A stretch of 32,958 nucleotides of DNA from Bacteroidales bacterium UBA1195 (GCA_002309855.1 DBYD01000014.1:1-32958), one strand, 5' to 3'; numbered from the stretch's first letter, positions 16,725-25,304 are shown. Made by a program: numbers and translations. The notes: generated by a model not told the origin, from the sequence alone.

Positions 16725-16733
16725 TGTGAATAA
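16725..16733 (-). promoter_or_regulatory. single DnaA-box-like nonamer upstream of dnaA
   Basis: The minus strand reads TTATTCACA, matching TTATnCACA. It is in the 390-base AT-rich gap between dnaA and the deaminase gene (16537-16923). I see only one such box, so autoregulation of dnaA is more likely than a full origin. The same gap also holds a small hairpin (TCTGTC 16792-16797 with GACAGA 16803-16808). Confidence 0.45.
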
Positions 16734-16900
16734 GTAATATATATATAAAGCACTGTATGAAAATATCTTATATGCTTTTCTAAGTTATTTTTCTGTCTTT
16801 CGGACAGATACGGTGATCCGTCAGGAACAGGCCCAGTAAGCGCACCGCAACCGGTCGAAAAAAAAATGCCGGCACCCTCTTTCCGTGTCCGGATTTCGAG

Positions 16901-16908
16901 TACATTTG
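16901..16908 (+). promoter_or_regulatory. -7 box for the deaminase gene
   Basis: TACATTTG fits TAnnTTTG and lies 15 bases before the ATG at 16924. An in-frame ATG at 16885 is upstream of this box, so it would not be in the transcript. Confidence 0.65.
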
Positions 16909-16923
16909 CAAAAACAAAAAAGG

Positions 16924-17391
16924 ATGAACCGACACGAATTCATGCAGGCGGCCATTGAAACGGCAAGACAAGGCATCCGCGACCACGCAGGCGGGCCGTT
17001 CGGCACCGTCATAGTAAAGGATGGATGCATAATTGCCAAGGCGCACAACTGCGTCCTGCGTGACAACGACCCGACCGCCCACGGCGAAATCACCGCATTA
17101 CGGGATGCCGGACGGCGTTTGGGCAGCCATGACCTCAAGGGCTGCGAACTGTACACCACAGGAGAACCCTGTACCATGTGCCTTTGTGCATGCATGTGGG
17201 CCAACATCGACCGCGTCTACTACGGCTGCACGATTGCCGACAACGCGCTCATCGGCTTCCGTGACGCACAGTTCGATGAAAAGTTCGGAGGCCGCGAAAC
17301 TTTCAGGGATTTCCTTATTCAACTTGACCGCGAGGCGTGCCTTTCCCTGTTTGAGGAATACCGCCAGATGAATGATGCGCCCCGCTATTAG
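16924..17391 (+). CDS. guanine deaminase-like nucleoside/base deaminase
   Basis: This 155-residue cytosolic zinc enzyme belongs to the cytidine-deaminase-fold family. The zinc site reads AHGE (His53, catalytic Glu55) and EPCTMC (Cys83, Cys86). The sequence resembles Bacillus GuaD over most of its length (GGPFGTVIVKDG, NDPTAHGE, LYTTGEPCTMC, and an aromatic C-terminal end PRY), pointing to guanine to xanthine conversion. A tRNA adenosine deaminase is less likely. Gly54 replaces the more usual Ala of HAE. The start at 16924 is chosen because it follows the promoter box. The last 77 bases overlap, antisense, the 3' end of the OmpA/PD40 gene. Confidence 0.88.
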   Translation: MNRHEFMQAAIETARQGIRDHAGGPFGTVIVKDGCIIAKAHNCVLRDNDPTAHGEITALRDAGRRLGSHDLKGCELYTTGEPCTMCLCACMWANIDRVYYGCTIADNALIGFRDAQFDEKFGGRETFRDFLIQLDREACLSLFEEYRQMNDAPRY

Positions 17392-19384
17392 CGGCAGGCG
17401 CGTTGCCGCCCGGTTCCGACACATAACCGACAATCTGGATGCGCCGCTCCAACGCGGCCGCAACACTGTAGACCGAATTGCGCTGGTCATGCGGATTGTC
17501 GCTGACATACGGCTTGGCCTGCCTCCTGCCTTTCGGGTCACGCTCCATACGTAACTGTCCTGAAGCAATATATGGGACAAAAAAACCTCCCTCATACTCC
17601 AGCAGACTGTTCCACAAACTATATATACGCCGTGACGAGAGGTGCATGTTGTACTGGTCGGAATGGAGCGGGCTGGCATGGCCCTCAACAATCAGGGAAA
17701 CACGGCTCCCACTTTCCAAATCCTCACGAAGCAGGGCGAAGAAGGCACGCAGGCGACGGTATCCATGCTCCAGCGAATCTGCAAAGAAACGGCGGATCTG
17801 CTCCCGCGCACTGTCCGCATCTGCCCCTTGCAACCCCTCGGAATAGGCCTCCATATATTTCGGACGCAGTGCGAGATACAAAGCCAGCGTGGAATGGTAA
17901 TCCGAACACGTGGTGTCGCTTTCACACTTCGGGTCCGGCTCATCATTATGGAAATAGAGGGTCAACGGCAGCATCGAAAGTGCCTTGCGGGAAGACTCCG
18001 TCCCACCTTCCACCAGCTGCGGACGGCTGACGGTGTCGGTTGGAACAATGACACTGTCCCGCTTTTTTTCAAAATAATACAAATCGTTGCAGCAGACGGC
18101 ATCAGTCAGCGCCGTCTCCGAACGCCGGTTGGAGGCGAAATAGCCCTGCGCCCCTCCGGGAACACAGCAGAACGCGATGTCATTGGCTGGGGAATTCAGA
18201 GGATAGCCCAAGTTCTGCGGCGAGGATTTCCAGGCGTTCAGGCCGCCCTCCAACATATAGATGTCATACCCGCCAAGCCCTGGCAGGCCGTCAGAACTGA
18301 AATAAAGCCGGCCGGTTTTGGCATCGTAATGCGGGGTAAGCTCGTTTCCGGCAGTGTTCACAGTGCCGCCCAGGTTCACCGCAGACAAGAATGAGCCGTC
18401 CTCCTCCCGGACAGCATACCAGATATCAAGGCCGCCAAAGCCACCCTCACGGTCGGAGACAAAATACAGCACCTCCGTGCCATTGGCATCCGCCACGCAA
18501 GGCTGGCTGCTGACAGTTCCGGGAATATTTACCGGGGCGCCAAGACGCCACGGCTTCTTCCACTTGCCATCCGACAATTCCGAGGTCCATATTTCCGAAC
18601 CGGACGCCACCGGCCCCGACACATCGCTCCGTGTCAGATACAGTCTGGTGCCATCAGCATTGAAGCAGAGGTGTGAATTGTGGTATCTCGGATGATTAAG
18701 CCAGGAGGGCAGCGGCCGCACACGGGACACGCCCTCCGATGAAAGCTCCGCCCTGTATAGACGCGCCGCATAATACCCATTGATGAAATCAGTCTGCGAA
18801 TTATGCGTGACAGGCTGCAACGAGGTAAAATACAACACACTGTCGCCTAATATCAGGGGGCTTGTCTCAGAATACGGGGAATTTACCTTTGAAGGCATCC
18901 GGTCAAGCGAACAGTTTTCCGGGTTACGCACGGCCTCCTGCGCCCACGCGCAGGCCCCCACCTCCATTCGGGCGCGGGAAACATGCCCCACACGGTTGCC
19001 AGAAACATCGGCTGACCGCAGATATCGGTTGAAAAGCAGCGCGGCCTCCCCGTACTCGGCATTGTTTTTCTTTATCATGGCAAGATTGAAGAGCGCTTCC
19101 GGATAATGCAGCGAATCCTGCCCCAGCACCCGCAGGTACATCACCTCCGCCTGACGGTATTCATACAGCCGCTGCAGGCAGTTTGCATACCGCCAGCAAA
19201 CCTCCGTGGCCCCGGTCACGCTGTCCGAAAGGTAATGCTCATAGCAGGAGGCGGCGGAAATCCAGTCCGAAACCTCCTCAAAACAGGCTGCCTGGCGCAG
19301 AAGCGACTCCGGATTCTGTGCTGAGAGCGGAACGGCAAAGGCACCGGCCAGACATAAGTACAATATTTTAAAATATTTTTTCAT
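17315..19384 (-). CDS. OmpA-family protein with TPR and PD40 repeats (T9SS PorE-like)
   Basis: This 689-residue envelope protein has a signal peptide ending at SAQ (residue 23). TPR-like helices occupy about 25-150. A PD40/WD40-like beta-propeller follows at about 155-400 (VLYFVSDREGGFGGLDIWYA and RLYFSSDGLPGLGGYDIYML are two blades). An OmpA-type peptidoglycan-binding domain spans about 480-655 (VEGHASPLHSDQYNMHLSSRR; ERRIQIVGYV). This layout is that of PorE and related T9SS proteins that link the outer-membrane complex to peptidoglycan. About 30 residues of Gly/Ser/Pro-rich tail follow and read into the deaminase gene. The start overlaps the PorP-like stop (TGATG), indicating translational coupling. 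An upstream in-frame ATG five codons earlier lies inside the PorP-like gene. Confidence 0.88.
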   Translation of the reverse strand: MKKYFKILYLCLAGAFAVPLSAQNPESLLRQAACFEEVSDWISAASCYEHYLSDSVTGATEVCWRYANCLQRLYEYRQAEVMYLRVLGQDSLHYPEALFNLAMIKKNNAEYGEAALLFNRYLRSADVSGNRVGHVSRARMEVGACAWAQEAVRNPENCSLDRMPSKVNSPYSETSPLILGDSVLYFTSLQPVTHNSQTDFINGYYAARLYRAELSSEGVSRVRPLPSWLNHPRYHNSHLCFNADGTRLYLTRSDVSGPVASGSEIWTSELSDGKWKKPWRLGAPVNIPGTVSSQPCVADANGTEVLYFVSDREGGFGGLDIWYAVREEDGSFLSAVNLGGTVNTAGNELTPHYDAKTGRLYFSSDGLPGLGGYDIYMLEGGLNAWKSSPQNLGYPLNSPANDIAFCCVPGGAQGYFASNRRSETALTDAVCCNDLYYFEKKRDSVIVPTDTVSRPQLVEGGTESSRKALSMLPLTLYFHNDEPDPKCESDTTCSDYHSTLALYLALRPKYMEAYSEGLQGADADSAREQIRRFFADSLEHGYRRLRAFFALLREDLESGSRVSLIVEGHASPLHSDQYNMHLSSRRIYSLWNSLLEYEGGFFVPYIASGQLRMERDPKGRRQAKPYVSDNPHDQRNSVYSVAAALERRIQIVGYVSEPGGNAPAANSGAHHSSGGIPQTGKGTPRGQVE

Positions 19385-20454
19385 CACCAGGTGGGACATG
19401 GTAAATTATGCCGCCGTATCACACGCGGCTGTTTGTATACATATTGCAGGCTGATCTCCACACCGCCCCGTCCGTGCGATGCCCTGCGGAGTGACGAGAC
19501 ATTGAAATCATAGCTGACAAGCAGCTGTATCTGACGCCATTCCCCTCCGGCAACAAAGTAGAGCGCATCCCCAAGACGGTAGTCGAGACCGCCCATGAGC
19601 CGGGTAAGCCCGCTCTTTTTGTCATACTGGAGCGCATAGGAGAAAAGCATGCCCCCCATGATTTCACTGTAGATGTCCTGCCGGCAGAAATAGAGTGCTG
19701 GCTGCAGCCATGTGCCCTCCCCGCCCATCGGCACCATCACATGGAAATGCCCGGTACACTTGACCGGAAGCCGTATGTTATCGTCCTTCATCATGGACTG
19801 AGGAGGGCGGTTCAGATGCAGTGCGCTCAAACCGGCCTGAAAAACAACACCGAAAGGATTTTGGAAAAACCACTGCGCCCCCCCTCCGATATCGGGATAG
19901 GAGAATGATGAGGAGGGGTACTGCTCCTGCGTGGGCAGTCCGGGGTCAAACCTGCCTTCACTGTACTGGTCGTCATGCGTCAGGTTTTCCGGATACATCC
20001 GTTTTTGGGCAAAACCCACCATCACACCTAAGGAGACAAAGTGATTGTTCCTGCGGTTCAATGCCTTGGCATACGACAGCATGGCATTTGCCTGCAATGT
20101 GCTGTATTTTGAGTCACCGGCGCGGTCCGCATCAAGCAGCACACCGGCTCCGACAATATCCTGCTGCACCATACGTTTGACCACCGGCGCATCCGCCCAC
20201 AACCCAAAAGTCTGATAAGGGACAGTAACTGCAAGCCACTGGTTACGGTAAGCTGTGCCTGCGCGGAAATCCCCGTTGAAAAAACCGGCTGAAGCCGGAT
20301 TAATGGCAATGGGGTTCATCCAGAACTGGGAATGGTGCAAATCCTGCGCCGACAGGGGCAAAGAAGCCAGCAGCAGGCCGAGCAGAAGCGCCCCGCCGGC
20401 TACAGACCCCAGTCTGTTACGCATTTCAGCCAATACACCCATAATACCATTCAT
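19384..20454 (-). CDS. PorP/SprF family T9SS outer-membrane protein
   Basis: This 356-residue outer-membrane barrel protein begins, after its signal peptide (ending LSAQ, residue 36), with DLHHSQFWMNPIAINPASAGFF, the family's hallmark. It continues with GTAYRNQWLAVTVPYQTFG, GAGVLLDADRAGDS and a series of beta strands. PorP/SprF proteins work in type IX secretion and in attaching certain cargo, and are often paired with an OmpA-like gene, as here. The -7 box lies at 20465-20472, only ten bases before this ATG, so a shorter form starting at 20424 (MRNRLGSVAGG) is a serious alternative with a normal leader. It is divergent from the ABC transporter genes. Confidence 0.9.
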   Translation of the reverse strand: MNGIMGVLAEMRNRLGSVAGGALLLGLLLASLPLSAQDLHHSQFWMNPIAINPASAGFFNGDFRAGTAYRNQWLAVTVPYQTFGLWADAPVVKRMVQQDIVGAGVLLDADRAGDSKYSTLQANAMLSYAKALNRRNNHFVSLGVMVGFAQKRMYPENLTHDDQYSEGRFDPGLPTQEQYPSSSFSYPDIGGGAQWFFQNPFGVVFQAGLSALHLNRPPQSMMKDDNIRLPVKCTGHFHVMVPMGGEGTWLQPALYFCRQDIYSEIMGGMLFSYALQYDKKSGLTRLMGGLDYRLGDALYFVAGGEWRQIQLLVSYDFNVSSLRRASHGRGGVEISLQYVYKQPRVIRRHNLPCPTW

Positions 20455-20464
20455 ATTGAATTTG

Positions 20465-20472
20465 CAAAAATA
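20465..20472 (-). promoter_or_regulatory. -7 box for the porP/OmpA-like pair
   Basis: The minus strand reads TATTTTTG (TAnnTTTG) immediately upstream of the PorP-like gene. This favours the start at 20424 or a near-leaderless message from 20454. Confidence 0.6.
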
Positions 20473-20604
20473 ACACTTTTATAAATACTCCTGCCGCATT
20501 CCCGAAAAAAAAGCGGAACGGAAAAAACAGACCTGACATCTTAACGGCACAATAAAACCGACGGAATGACGTTTTATCTTTTTGAACATAAAAAAAACAT
20601 CGTT

Positions 20605-21318
20605 ATGCTGACTATCGAACACCTGACAAAACGCTATGGTGACAAAACCGCAGTTGATGACCTTTCGCTCCATATCGGAACAGGCGAAATCTATGGATTC
20701 ATAGGTCCCAACGGCGCTGGGAAGACAACAACAATCAAGGCCTGCTGCGGGCTCCTGCAGTTCGACAGCGGAGAAATCCGTATCGGAGGGGATTCCATAC
20801 AGGAAAAACCATTGGCCTGCAAGGCGCAGACCGCCTACCTGCCGGACAATCCCGACCTGTACGACTTTATGACCGGCACACAATACCTGCGCTTTATCGC
20901 TGACATCTTCCGGATACCCACCGACATCCGGAAGGAACGCATCGGACGGCTGGCCGGACTCTTTGAAATCACAGATGACCTTACACTGCCGATAAGCGCC
21001 TACTCGCACGGCATGAAGCAGAAGCTGGCCGTCATCTCCGCACTGATGCACGAGCCGAAACTTTTTGTAATGGACGAACCGTTTGTCGGTTTGGACCCCA
21101 AGGCCGCCCACACACTCAAGCAGCTTATGCGCGAACTCTGCGACCAAGGCAGCGCCATCTTCTTCTCCACCCATGTTCTGGAGGTGGCGGAAAAGCTCTG
21201 CGACAAGATTGCCATCATCCAGAACGGCAAGCTCATCCGCTCCGGCAGCATGGAGGAGGTCAAAGGGGATGAAAGTCTGGAACAGGTGTTTCTTGAACTG
21301 GAGGAGGAGTCATGTTAA
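20605..21318 (+). CDS. ABC transporter ATP-binding protein
   Basis: This is a 237-residue nucleotide-binding subunit. It has Walker A GPNGAGKTT (34-42), Q-loop region KAQTAYLPDNP, signature YSHGMKQKL (133-141, a SHG variant of LSGGQ common in ABC-2 exporters), Walker B LFVMDEP (153-159) and the switch His in FFSTHVLEVAE. An in-frame ATG at 20566 exists, but the extra 13 codons contain a promoter-like TATCTTTTTG (20575-20584). The start at 20605 gives the normal N-terminus MLTIEHLTKRYGDKTAV. The stop overlaps the permease start by seven bases, so the two form one transporter, probably an exporter of unknown substrate. Confidence 0.93.
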   Translation: MLTIEHLTKRYGDKTAVDDLSLHIGTGEIYGFIGPNGAGKTTTIKACCGLLQFDSGEIRIGGDSIQEKPLACKAQTAYLPDNPDLYDFMTGTQYLRFIADIFRIPTDIRKERIGRLAGLFEITDDLTLPISAYSHGMKQKLAVISALMHEPKLFVMDEPFVGLDPKAAHTLKQLMRELCDQGSAIFFSTHVLEVAEKLCDKIAIIQNGKLIRSGSMEEVKGDESLEQVFLELEEESC

Positions 21319-22919
21319 AAACCTTGTGCAGGCGGCAGTGGCTGCAGATGACCGCCTTTCTGACCACCGACCAGCGCAACGGGAAACGCCGCAGCCTCGG
21401 CTCCCTGCTGCTCTATGCCATCCTGTTCCTCTTTGCCTTCGGCGCCATGATTGCGCTCTTCTACAATGTCGGACGGCTCAGCTGCCGCCCGCTGCTGGAC
21501 GCCGGCCTCGGCTGGCTCTATTTTTCGGCAATAGGAATGACAGCCATCCTTTTAGGATTGATCATCAGCATTTTCACCACCTATTCCGGCATCTATAACG
21601 CAAAAGACAACGACCTTCTTTTTTCTCTCCCAATCCCGCCACGCCACATACTGCTTACACGCATGGCCGGGAGCTATTTTCTCGGGCTGCTTTTTGAAGC
21701 GATGGTGCTTGTTCCCGCCTACATCGCCTACTGGCAGACGGGCGGCGTCACCGTGACAGGGGCGCTTTTCGCCCTTCCATTGCTGCTGCTGTCCAGCCTG
21801 CTCTCATTGACTTTAGGCTGCTGGTTGGGATGGGTGGTGGCGGCCATCGCCAGGCATTTCCAACGGAAAACCCTCGTCACCACGATTATTTCCCTGTTTT
21901 TCCTGGCCACCTATTTCTACCTGTACAGTCGCGGAACCAACGCACTGATGGACGGTTTTCTGGCCAACATGGAGCAGATTGGCGGACAGATCCGCAGCTC
22001 CTTCTCACCCCTCTACCAGTTTGGACTGGCCTTTGAAGGGGAACCGCTGCCCATGCTGCTGTTCAGCGGCATGGTGCTGCTGCTGTTTTTTGGAACCTAC
22101 GCGGCCATGTCCCGCTCCATCCTCCGCATCGCCACCACCAAAAAGGGTGGTCTGAAACGAAAGCAATATAGCGAACAGCAGGTGGCATCCGCCGGCAGTC
22201 CCAATGGCGCACTACTGCGCAAGGAGTTCAGGCGGCTGACCTCCAGCACAACCTACATGATGAACGGGGCGTTGGGCACCTTCATGATGCCGGTGGCAGC
22301 GGTGCTGCTGCTCATCAAAGCGGACACGCTTCAGGAATTTGCAACCCTGTTTCCGGCGGATTATCTTTCGTTGGGGCTTGCTGCCGCCATCGCCTTGCTA
22401 TGCACCATAAACATGGTTTCCGGCTCCGCCATCAACATGGAGGGGAAATCGCTCTGGATTGTGCGCTCCCTTCCGGTCTCAGGCTGGCAAATCCTTAAAG
22501 CCAAATGGAAGCTGCACATGATCATCACAATCATCCCTGCAACGCTATGCTGCATCGCCGCAGGCATCGCCTTCCGCATCCATCCGCTGCTGGTGCTGCT
22601 GATTTTCCTTTTCGCCACCGGATTCTGCGGCTTCAGCGCAGCCCTTGGACTTGCAATCAACCTGTTGAAACCCAACCTGAACTGGACCAACGAGACCGCC
22701 GCTGTCAAGCAGAACTTCGGCAGCATGGTCTGCATGTACGCCGAATGGTTCATCCTGCTGCTATGCGCAGGCACACTGTATTTTTGGTACAAACTCATGC
22801 ACCGGCTTCCGGACACCCGGCTGTTCCTGGCCATCGCTGCCGCCTGCTTCCTGCTGCTGTGCGCCTGGATGCTCCACCGTCTGAAGCATAAGGGGGTGCA
22901 ACGGTTTGAAAAACTTTAA
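21312..22919 (+). CDS. ABC transporter permease
   Basis: This 535-residue integral membrane protein has roughly ten to twelve hydrophobic segments in two halves around a soluble stretch (about 265-310, containing KKGGLKRKQYSEQQ). It overlaps the ATPase gene by seven bases, a standard ABC operon arrangement. N-terminal residues 1-30 are cytosolic and basic. The substrate cannot be read from sequence. The segment NDLLFSLPIPPRHILLTRM resembles coupling-loop sequences of ABC-2 exporters. It is the last gene of the transporter pair; a small ORF follows 39 bases later. Confidence 0.9.
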   Translation: MLKTLCRRQWLQMTAFLTTDQRNGKRRSLGSLLLYAILFLFAFGAMIALFYNVGRLSCRPLLDAGLGWLYFSAIGMTAILLGLIISIFTTYSGIYNAKDNDLLFSLPIPPRHILLTRMAGSYFLGLLFEAMVLVPAYIAYWQTGGVTVTGALFALPLLLLSSLLSLTLGCWLGWVVAAIARHFQRKTLVTTIISLFFLATYFYLYSRGTNALMDGFLANMEQIGGQIRSSFSPLYQFGLAFEGEPLPMLLFSGMVLLLFFGTYAAMSRSILRIATTKKGGLKRKQYSEQQVASAGSPNGALLRKEFRRLTSSTTYMMNGALGTFMMPVAAVLLLIKADTLQEFATLFPADYLSLGLAAAIALLCTINMVSGSAINMEGKSLWIVRSLPVSGWQILKAKWKLHMIITIIPATLCCIAAGIAFRIHPLLVLLIFLFATGFCGFSAALGLAINLLKPNLNWTNETAAVKQNFGSMVCMYAEWFILLLCAGTLYFWYKLMHRLPDTRLFLAIAAACFLLLCAWMLHRLKHKGVQRFEKL

Positions 22920-22958
22920 CAGGAAAATATTACATACCATATAATAATATAGACTGAC

Positions 22959-23129
22959 ATGGAAAACAACTTCAAAATCCGAATTGACGAAATCGTGGAA
23001 GACCTGGGGAAAATCCAGGACCTTAACATCAAGATAGACATTCTCAACTACATGGAACAGCAGGCCGCCTTCCTGCTATGGCAGCTGGACGAGGAGAAAC
23101 GGATTGACGAGAACATGCGCAACGTCTGA
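22959..23129 (+). CDS. small 56-residue helical protein, unknown function
   Basis: The ORF runs from ATG 22959 to TGA 23127-23129. The product is charged and probably alpha-helical (start MENNFKIRIDEIVEDLGKI, later LNYMEQQAAFLLWQLDEEKR), with heptad-like spacing of Ile and Leu. There is no signal peptide or membrane segment. It lies 39 bases after the permease and could be part of the transporter transcript. It is too short for many gene-finding cut-offs. Its stop is two bases from that of the convergent lamin-tail gene. Confidence 0.6.
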   Translation: MENNFKIRIDEIVEDLGKIQDLNIKIDILNYMEQQAAFLLWQLDEEKRIDENMRNV

Positions 23130-23131
23130 AA

Positions 23132-24856
23132 TCACCAGCGGCGCGCCACAGTGACGACCTTTCGGCACCGCATCACCTTGCCCGACAGGCTCCAATACTC
23201 GAACAGCAGCACATAGGCTCCGGTCGGCGCCAATGTGCCGTTGTCCAGCACACCGTCCCACACAAGCATGCCCTCGGTTGCAAGCAGCCCGTTGTTCATC
23301 AGACAACGCAGCGGCACCCCGTCCGGACGGCAGATCCAGGCACTGCCGCGCAGGGAAGGCTCCGGCAGCTTATAGCGCACCACCAACTGGTCCATGTAAC
23401 CGTCCCCGTCCGGAGAGAATATTGTGCTTTCAAACTGGAGCGGTCCGTTATCCGTCACATCCGATAATGTCAGGCAGGAGTTGGCGAGACCCGGTGTGGC
23501 ATAACCCACAGACGATGCCGCCGAACACCAGTTGTCCTCCAGTTGTGTCGCGACCTCCGGAGAAATCCGCTCCAAACTGACACCCACATTGGAGGCCAGC
23601 AACGGATAGTGCATGTTTTCCGAATAGGTGAAATCGTCAAGCACACGCCCACGCTCCAACAGGATGACCCTGCCACCTCCCTGCGCATAGGATGGGAAGG
23701 CAGGCATCTCCACCATGTTGTCCGCCGCACAGGAATAGTGCAGGCATACCTTTTCCGCATCCTTGCAGAGGCAGGCATATTCGCCCGGAAAGAGCGGCCA
23801 GCCGTCCGCCGCCACCCGTTTCCCGGTATCCAGGCTGCCGTCACTTTTGACTGTAGACAAACGCAGCTGTTTTAAATCCAACAGTTTGTCGGAACGGTTA
23901 TAGATTTCCACGAACGGCACACCGCCCGCCTTCGGATGGGAAAGCACCTCGTTAATAACCAGATCATGGCTGTCCGGCTGCTCCAGAAGTCCAAACCGGA
24001 CAGGTTCGGAAACAACCGGTTGGGAATCGCAATCGCAAAGCGGCGCGGCCACGTGCATCTCATGCAGTTCCTTCGGCTGCAACGGTTGGAGCAGATGCAG
24101 ACGCACCGAACACCAGTCCGGGCAGAGCTCAATCACACTGTCTGCACCGGGACGGCCGTCCACCAGATAGGCAGATGGGCTCCAAACATGCGCAGGGTGC
24201 AGTTTGCCTGAGAAAAACAGCCGGACCTCATGGCTGTCAGTACTCACCACACGCAAAAGCCTCAACGGTGCAGCCCGGACAACACCATTCTGCACCACAA
24301 CCCTTCCAGGTGTGCCGCCGGAAAGGTCTCCGGAAGAGCGCCAGTTGCCCTTTTCAATGCAAGGATGCGCCAAATCGGCCATCTCCAGCGACCAGCCACC
24401 AGTCTGTTTGGCAGCCTCCTGCCATTCATGGCGATATGTGAAAGTGAAAACTGTCTCTCCTGAACCGTTGAGAAGTGAGAGGGTTTGGGAGCTGTTGTTC
24501 AGCGAAAGCGATGGGAGCGCGGCAACAGCACCGTAAGCCGAAAGGGCTGCGGTGTCCGACTTGGCGGCAAGCAACAGGCATGAAGCCGCCTGTAATGTGA
24601 CTGCAGGAATGGCCTTTGATGAATTACCCACCTTCAACTGCCATCCCTCTATCCTGACAGGAACTCCGGAACGGTTGTACAGCTCCACATACTCCACCTC
24701 CGGCAAGCCAACCACAGGGCCAGGCTTGTACATCACCTCACTGATGACAACCGAAAGCGGCTGTGCGCACAGGGATTCGGTAACAGTATCTGTAAAAAAT
24801 ACAAATGCAAAAAACAGGGTACAGAACAGCACCCGTCCAAAACGGTTAATTTCCAT
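23132..24856 (-). CDS. secreted lamin-tail-domain protein
   Basis: This 574-residue protein has a signal peptide ending near LCAQ (residue 32). A first lamin-tail domain (about 33-150: LSVVISEVMYKPGPVVGLPEVEYVELYNRSG) is followed by a beta-rich middle with several Cys. A second lamin-tail domain spans about 295-460 (DLVINEVLSHPKAGGVPFVEIYNRSDK; VILLERGRVLDDFTYSE). The C-terminal module (about 475-574) has a FSPDGDGYMDQL motif and a late WDGVLDNGTLAPTGAYVLLFEYW, like FlgD-type Ig modules or the gliding-motility C-terminal tails. Export and surface location are likely, possibly by T9SS, but a canonical type A tail is absent. Function unknown; lamin-tail domains bind other macromolecules or membranes. 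Confidence 0.8.
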   Translation of the reverse strand: MEINRFGRVLFCTLFFAFVFFTDTVTESLCAQPLSVVISEVMYKPGPVVGLPEVEYVELYNRSGVPVRIEGWQLKVGNSSKAIPAVTLQAASCLLLAAKSDTAALSAYGAVAALPSLSLNNSSQTLSLLNGSGETVFTFTYRHEWQEAAKQTGGWSLEMADLAHPCIEKGNWRSSGDLSGGTPGRVVVQNGVVRAAPLRLLRVVSTDSHEVRLFFSGKLHPAHVWSPSAYLVDGRPGADSVIELCPDWCSVRLHLLQPLQPKELHEMHVAAPLCDCDSQPVVSEPVRFGLLEQPDSHDLVINEVLSHPKAGGVPFVEIYNRSDKLLDLKQLRLSTVKSDGSLDTGKRVAADGWPLFPGEYACLCKDAEKVCLHYSCAADNMVEMPAFPSYAQGGGRVILLERGRVLDDFTYSENMHYPLLASNVGVSLERISPEVATQLEDNWCSAASSVGYATPGLANSCLTLSDVTDNGPLQFESTIFSPDGDGYMDQLVVRYKLPEPSLRGSAWICRPDGVPLRCLMNNGLLATEGMLVWDGVLDNGTLAPTGAYVLLFEYWSLSGKVMRCRKVVTVARRW

Positions 24857-24917
24857 TTCATTTCATTTTTTGTCCCCTGCCCGTGTCAAGGCAAAGGAAC
24901 GGTTTGATTTACTGTCG

Positions 24918-25190
24918 TCAAGCCTCCTCGTCCTGTGTGGTGGAAGCAGCAGGGCCTTTTGCGACCGTCACATGAAGCACTCTCCCATTATACTCGGACT
25001 CGTTCAAGCCCTCAATCGCTTTACGCGCCTCATCATCATCATCCATCTGCACAAAGCCATAACCCCGGCTCCGATGCGTCACCTTGTCGTGAATCAGATA
25101 GGCATTGTTCACAGTTCCATACCCACCAAACAATTCGGACAACTCTTTCGGCCGCGTTTTTATCGGCAAATTTGCCACGAAAATAACCAT
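24918..25190 (-). CDS. RRM-type RNA-binding protein
   Basis: This 90-residue protein is essentially one RNA-recognition motif. RNP2 is IFVANL (3-8) and RNP1 is RGYGFVQM (42-49), with the aromatic residues of the canonical RNA-contacting surface. A short acidic tail (TQDEEA) follows. Single-RRM proteins of this size are common in Bacteroidota and likely bind single-stranded RNA; some are cold-induced, which is not shown here. The leader contains a long T-run and AT-rich DNA. It lies downstream of tRNA-Gly on the same strand, with about 115 bases between them. Confidence 0.9.
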   Translation of the reverse strand: MVIFVANLPIKTRPKELSELFGGYGTVNNAYLIHDKVTHRSRGYGFVQMDDDDEARKAIEGLNESEYNGRVLHVTVAKGPAASTTQDEEA

Positions 25191-25304
25191 AAAAAGAAGT
25201 TTAAGAAGTTAGAGAATAAAAAAAAATTCTACATAAACCTGATGTTCGTTAAACATAATATGGGATTGTTGCACGTAGGACAAGGCTGCAACGCATTATA
25301 TTTG

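Noticed and set aside
16537..16923. A full replication origin upstream of dnaA.
   Set aside because: Only one DnaA-box-like nonamer is visible, without a cluster, so I do not call oriC.
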